Source of the DNA: Planctomycetaceae bacterium
GTDB taxonomy: Bacteria; Planctomycetota; Phycisphaerae; Phycisphaerales; SM1A02
Direction of reading: 5' to 3'
Length of the DNA: 64,000 nucleotides
NCBI GenBank assembly: GCA_947490615.1
Contig: CANLHK010000004.1
Location: forward strand, 124,001 to 188,000
This document shows positions 61,564 to 64,000 of this stretch, piece after piece. The position numbers were made by a program, and so were the translations under genes. Numbering within the stretch: the first letter of the stretch is position 1; each line of letters begins with the position of its first letter. The notes under the pieces were generated by a model. It made no database searches, had not been told where the DNA came from, and worked only from the letters and a program-made list of their open reading frames with translations.

Positions 61564-62444
61564 GTCACGACTCCACGCGTTGGTCGAATTCGCAGGAGAA
61601 GCGTGGCAAACAAAATCGCCGTCGCAGCGAGTGTCATGGCACTGCCAGTAGGGAAGTGCTCAAAGCGCAGTGAGAGTGCAACGCCCGCAATGGCACTGAG
61701 CACTCCAAACAGCGCGCCGATGCTGACAATCCGCGCGATCGAGCCACGAAACGCCCGTGCCGCCGCCGCGGGTGTCACAATCAGTGCGACCACCAGCACG
61801 ATGCCTGCGACCTGCATGCCCGAGACCACGGTGACCACGAGCAGGAACAGGAGCAGCAGATCGAGCCGTCGCACAGGAAGTCCAACGCTGCGAGCGTGAG
61901 ATTCGTCGAAGGCCAGCGCGGCGAACTCCTTGAAGAAGGTCACCAGAACCAGCAGCGCGACGCACGCCAACGCCGTCAACGCGACGATGTCAGCACTCGT
62001 CGTGCCCGCGACGCTGCCGAAGAGGAGACTGCGCAATCCACCCTGCGCGCCCGAGTCGTGCGATTGCACCGACGAGAGCAGCACCGTGCCCAACCCGAAG
62101 AAGAACGAAAGCGAGACGGCGATCGCGCCGTCAGGGCCGACGCCGCGCAGTCGTGCGAGTGCAGGAACGCTGACGGACGCGAGGAGCGCGCTGCAACTCG
62201 CGCCAAGCACGAGAAGCCATGGCGTGCGCCCGCCGACACCGAGCGCTTCACCAAGAAGAAATCCGATGCAAACACCAGGAAGGCTCGCGTGGCCCGCGAC
62301 ATCTGCGATGAGCGCCTGTCTTCGCGCGAGGACGAAGGTCCCGACTGCTCCCGCAACGGCTCCAAACAACGCGCAGCCGAGGAGCGCCACGAGGGTGTTG
62401 CGCCCGATCTCCGCCAAGACGAGTGGCAGGAGATTCTGGGTCAC
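61560..62444 (-). CDS. Zinc/manganese-type ABC transporter permease (second)
   Basis: A 294-residue permease of the same family: GTFVLARRQALIADVAGHASLPG is the counterpart of the LVLRKESMTGDAIAHSVLPG motif, and DESHARSVGLPVRRLDLLLL marks the coupling region. The protein is a diverged paralogue of the next permease. It overlaps the ATPase gene and the other permease gene by four bases each, so all components are co-translated. Confidence 0.9.
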   Translation of the reverse strand: MTQNLLPLVLAEIGRNTLVALLGCALFGAVAGAVGTFVLARRQALIADVAGHASLPGVCIGFLLGEALGVGGRTPWLLVLGASCSALLASVSVPALARLRGVGPDGAIAVSLSFFFGLGTVLLSSVQSHDSGAQGGLRSLLFGSVAGTTSADIVALTALACVALLVLVTFFKEFAALAFDESHARSVGLPVRRLDLLLLFLLVVTVVSGMQVAGIVLVVALIVTPAAAARAFRGSIARIVSIGALFGVLSAIAGVALSLRFEHFPTGSAMTLAATAILFATLLLRIRPTRGVVT

Positions 62445-63283
62445 GAGTTGCGCTCCGCGTCGTGTGCCGTGTCAGGCGCCGTGTTGAGCGCAAGGCCATA
62501 CGCGCGCGCCACGCTCGCGTCCGCAAGTGTGGCGCGCACTGGACCGTGGGCGAGGACGCGCGTGTTGAACAGAATCGCATCGGCGAAGATCGAACGAACC
62601 GTGCCGAGGTCATGGTGCACCGCGAGGATCGTCGTGCCCTGCGCGCGGAGCTCCTGCAAGACGCGCGCGATGGTCTGTTCGGTCACCTCATCGACATTGG
62701 CGAAGGGTTCATCGAGCAGCACCAACTCAGCGCGCTGCACCAACGCGCGCGCCACGAGAACGCGCTGGCGTTGGCCGCCTGAAAGTTCGCCAATGGGTTT
62801 GTCCTGCGCGTGGGCGAGCCCAACAAGCGCGAGCGCTTCGCGTGCTTCAGCGCGTGCTGCGCGACCCACGCGACGAAACAATCCGAGTCGCCCGTAGAGT
62901 CCCATCGCCACGATGTCGAGCGCCGACGCGGGGAAACTCCAATCGAGTTCCGATCGCTGTGGGAGATAGGCGACCTTGCCGCGCACGCGCTCGAGCGGCT
63001 CGCCGAAGAATCGCGCAGCCGATGGATCATGCACAGGCGTCAGTCCGAGGATCCCTTTGAGCATCGTGCTCTTGCCAGCGCCGTTGGGACCAACAAGCGC
63101 CGTCATGCTGCCGCGTTCGAGCACGAAACTCGCATCGACGACAGGGAGTTCACTGGCGGAATAGCCTGCACTGAAGTTGCGAAGTTCGAGCGGAGCGTGC
63201 AGACGAGTCGGGCTCTCCGTTGCACTCTTTGCGGGCCTCGTGCCCGCCGAACCTTCAAGCGCACCGCGCGTCGCGTCCATCAT
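62441..63283 (-). CDS. Zinc/manganese-type ABC transporter ATP-binding protein
   Basis: About 280 residues from the ATG at 63283 (a second ATG directly follows). Walker A is VGPNGAGKSTM, the signature is [15 protein letters not shown], Walker B is LVLLDEPFANVD and the H-loop VHHD. It has an N-terminal ~25-residue Ser/Ala-rich tail before the LELRNFSAGYSA domain start. Start ATG overlaps the stop of the binding-protein gene, so the operon is binding protein, ATPase, permease, permease. No regulator (Zur/MntR) is seen in the window. Confidence 0.92.
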   Translation of the reverse strand: MMDATRGALEGSAGTRPAKSATESPTRLHAPLELRNFSAGYSASELPVVDASFVLERGSMTALVGPNGAGKSTMLKGILGLTPVHDPSAARFFGEPLERVRGKVAYLPQRSELDWSFPASALDIVAMGLYGRLGLFRRVGRAARAEAREALALVGLAHAQDKPIGELSGGQRQRVLVARALVQRAELVLLDEPFANVDEVTEQTIARVLQELRAQGTTILAVHHDLGTVRSIFADAILFNTRVLAHGPVRATLADASVARAYGLALNTAPDTAHDAERNS

Positions 63284-64000
63284 CGCGACGCTCCTGGAAC
63301 CACGCCGCCGAGACTCGCCGCGATGACTCTCGCGTTGTGACGGAGCATGCCCTCCCAATTTCCCTCAGGAGTGTCGGGTCGTCCCATCGAGTCGGAGAAC
63401 AGTGGCTCGCCGATCTTCAGTTGATGTCCGATGGCGGCGCATCCTTCCACGAGTGCACGAATCGTGCGATCCGACACGGTGGTTTCCACGAACGCCGTCG
63501 GCACGCGTCGCGCAGAAATCTCAGCGACGAGATGCTCGATGTCGGTGATCGATGCTTCACTTTCGGTTGAAAGACCTTGGATGCCGTAGACGGTGAGCCC
63601 GAAGCGTCGACCGAAGTAGGCAAACGCGTCGTGCGCCGAGACCAGCGTGCGATGCTCAGAAGGAATGGACGCGATGAGCTGCTCGCACTCTTTCTCTAAC
63701 AGCGCTGCGCGCTCGCGGTAGAGCGCGGCGTTGGCGCGGAACTCGCCCTCATGAGTCGGATCAAGTCGCGAGAGCACATCGGCCACAGGAGCCGCGGTCT
63801 GTCCCCACAGCGCGGGATCCATCCACACGTGCGGGTCAAAGTACGACGCGCGATTGGGATCGGTGAGCAACTCAGTGCGGGTGATTGACTGCGCGACACG
63901 CAGCACAGGGCGCCCCATGCTCTCGACGCGCGCGAACGCGTCACCCACGCGACCTTCGAGCATGAGCCCGTTGAGGAACACCGCTTGCGCATCGAGAATC
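63280..64000 (-). CDS. Zinc/manganese-binding periplasmic protein, truncated by window edge
   Basis: The C-terminal ~240 residues of a ZnuA/TroA-family metal-binding protein; the N-terminus and signal peptide lie beyond the right edge. The visible part begins AQAVFLNGLMLEG, contains the metal-binding segment ASYFDPHVWMDPALWG (His ligand in DPHVWMD), SAHDAFAYFGRRFGL (second His) and ends with the typical FVETTVSDRTIRALVE and GNWEGMLRHNA blocks. The long His-rich loop that marks ZnuA is not seen in this part, so zinc versus manganese cannot be decided. Its stop overlaps the ATPase start. Confidence 0.9.
   Translation of the reverse strand, partial: ILDAQAVFLNGLMLEGRVGDAFARVESMGRPVLRVAQSITRTELLTDPNRASYFDPHVWMDPALWGQTAAPVADVLSRLDPTHEGEFRANAALYRERAALLEKECEQLIASIPSEHRTLVSAHDAFAYFGRRFGLTVYGIQGLSTESEASITDIEHLVAEISARRVPTAFVETTVSDRTIRALVEGCAAIGHQLKIGEPLFSDSMGRPDTPEGNWEGMLRHNARVIAASLGGVVPGASR

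Overview
The window reads as about 64 kb of one chromosome from a planctomycete, most likely of the Phycisphaerae/Phycisphaerales type. This is inferred from the high G+C with G/C-rich third codon positions, two exported proteins ending in duplicated dockerin-like Ca-binding repeats of the form DxNxDGxxxxxDLxxLLxxWG, DUF1573 and prenyltransferase-repeat exported proteins, a prepilin with a DGH-type C-terminus, and an alternative complex III plus caa3 oxidase in place of a bc1 complex. No rRNA, tRNA, CRISPR array, phage or insertion sequence was seen; the only stable RNA recognised is tmRNA. Both ends cut genes: truD on the left and a zinc/manganese-type binding protein on the right.

Layout. 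1-4.6 kb: truD, a HAD hydrolase, tadA, tatC and a TatD-family nuclease. 4.8-19.3 kb: a long respiratory operon, actABCDEF (alternative complex III, quinol to cytochrome c electron transfer), a small membrane protein, a SCO copper chaperone, and an A2-type caa3 cytochrome oxidase (coxB with fused cytochrome c, coxA, coxC, subunit IV, and a second subunit III-like protein). 19.6-23.3 kb: a DUF3179 protein, ctaB and ctaA; the last two make the heme A needed by the oxidase. 23.3-30.0 kb: prenyltransferase-like and DUF1573 exported proteins, a zinc-type alcohol dehydrogenase superfamily reductase, clpS, and a large exported dockerin-tailed protein with a strong terminator. 30.3-35.4 kb: a complete MacAB-TolC-type efflux operon. 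35.4-41.6 kb: an ECF sigma factor with a small partner, ssrA (tmRNA), sthA, a low-molecular-weight phosphatase coupled to a flavin reductase, serC and an unknown protein.

41.7-58.5 kb is a hybrid type IV pilus / type II secretion locus: two pilin-like genes, a small membrane protein, a minor pseudopilin, pilM, pilN, pilO, a PilP/GspC-like protein, a secretin and a TPR lipoprotein. These are followed by a tightly packed block of histidine kinase, receiver, HD-GYP phosphodiesterase, STAS protein, GspE/PilB ATPase and GspF/PilC, and then a small sigma-region-4 protein. The ATPase carries an MshEN-type N-domain, a known c-di-GMP-binding fold. The locus therefore encodes both a probable c-di-GMP hydrolase and a probable c-di-GMP-responsive motor in one transcription unit, which is the most interesting system in the window. 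58.5-64 kb: a second dockerin-tailed exported protein, a divergent prepilin-like protein, and a zinc/manganese ABC transporter.

At the level of expression signals, several genes (tatD-type nuclease, the 23.3 kb exported protein, the reductase, the phosphatase, the 41.0 kb unknown) have a TAnnnT hexamer ending 6-7 bases before the start codon. This suggests leaderless transcripts. Tandem 11-bp repeats lie in two intergenic gaps of the respiratory operon, and a terminator-like hairpin lies inside the start of its last gene.
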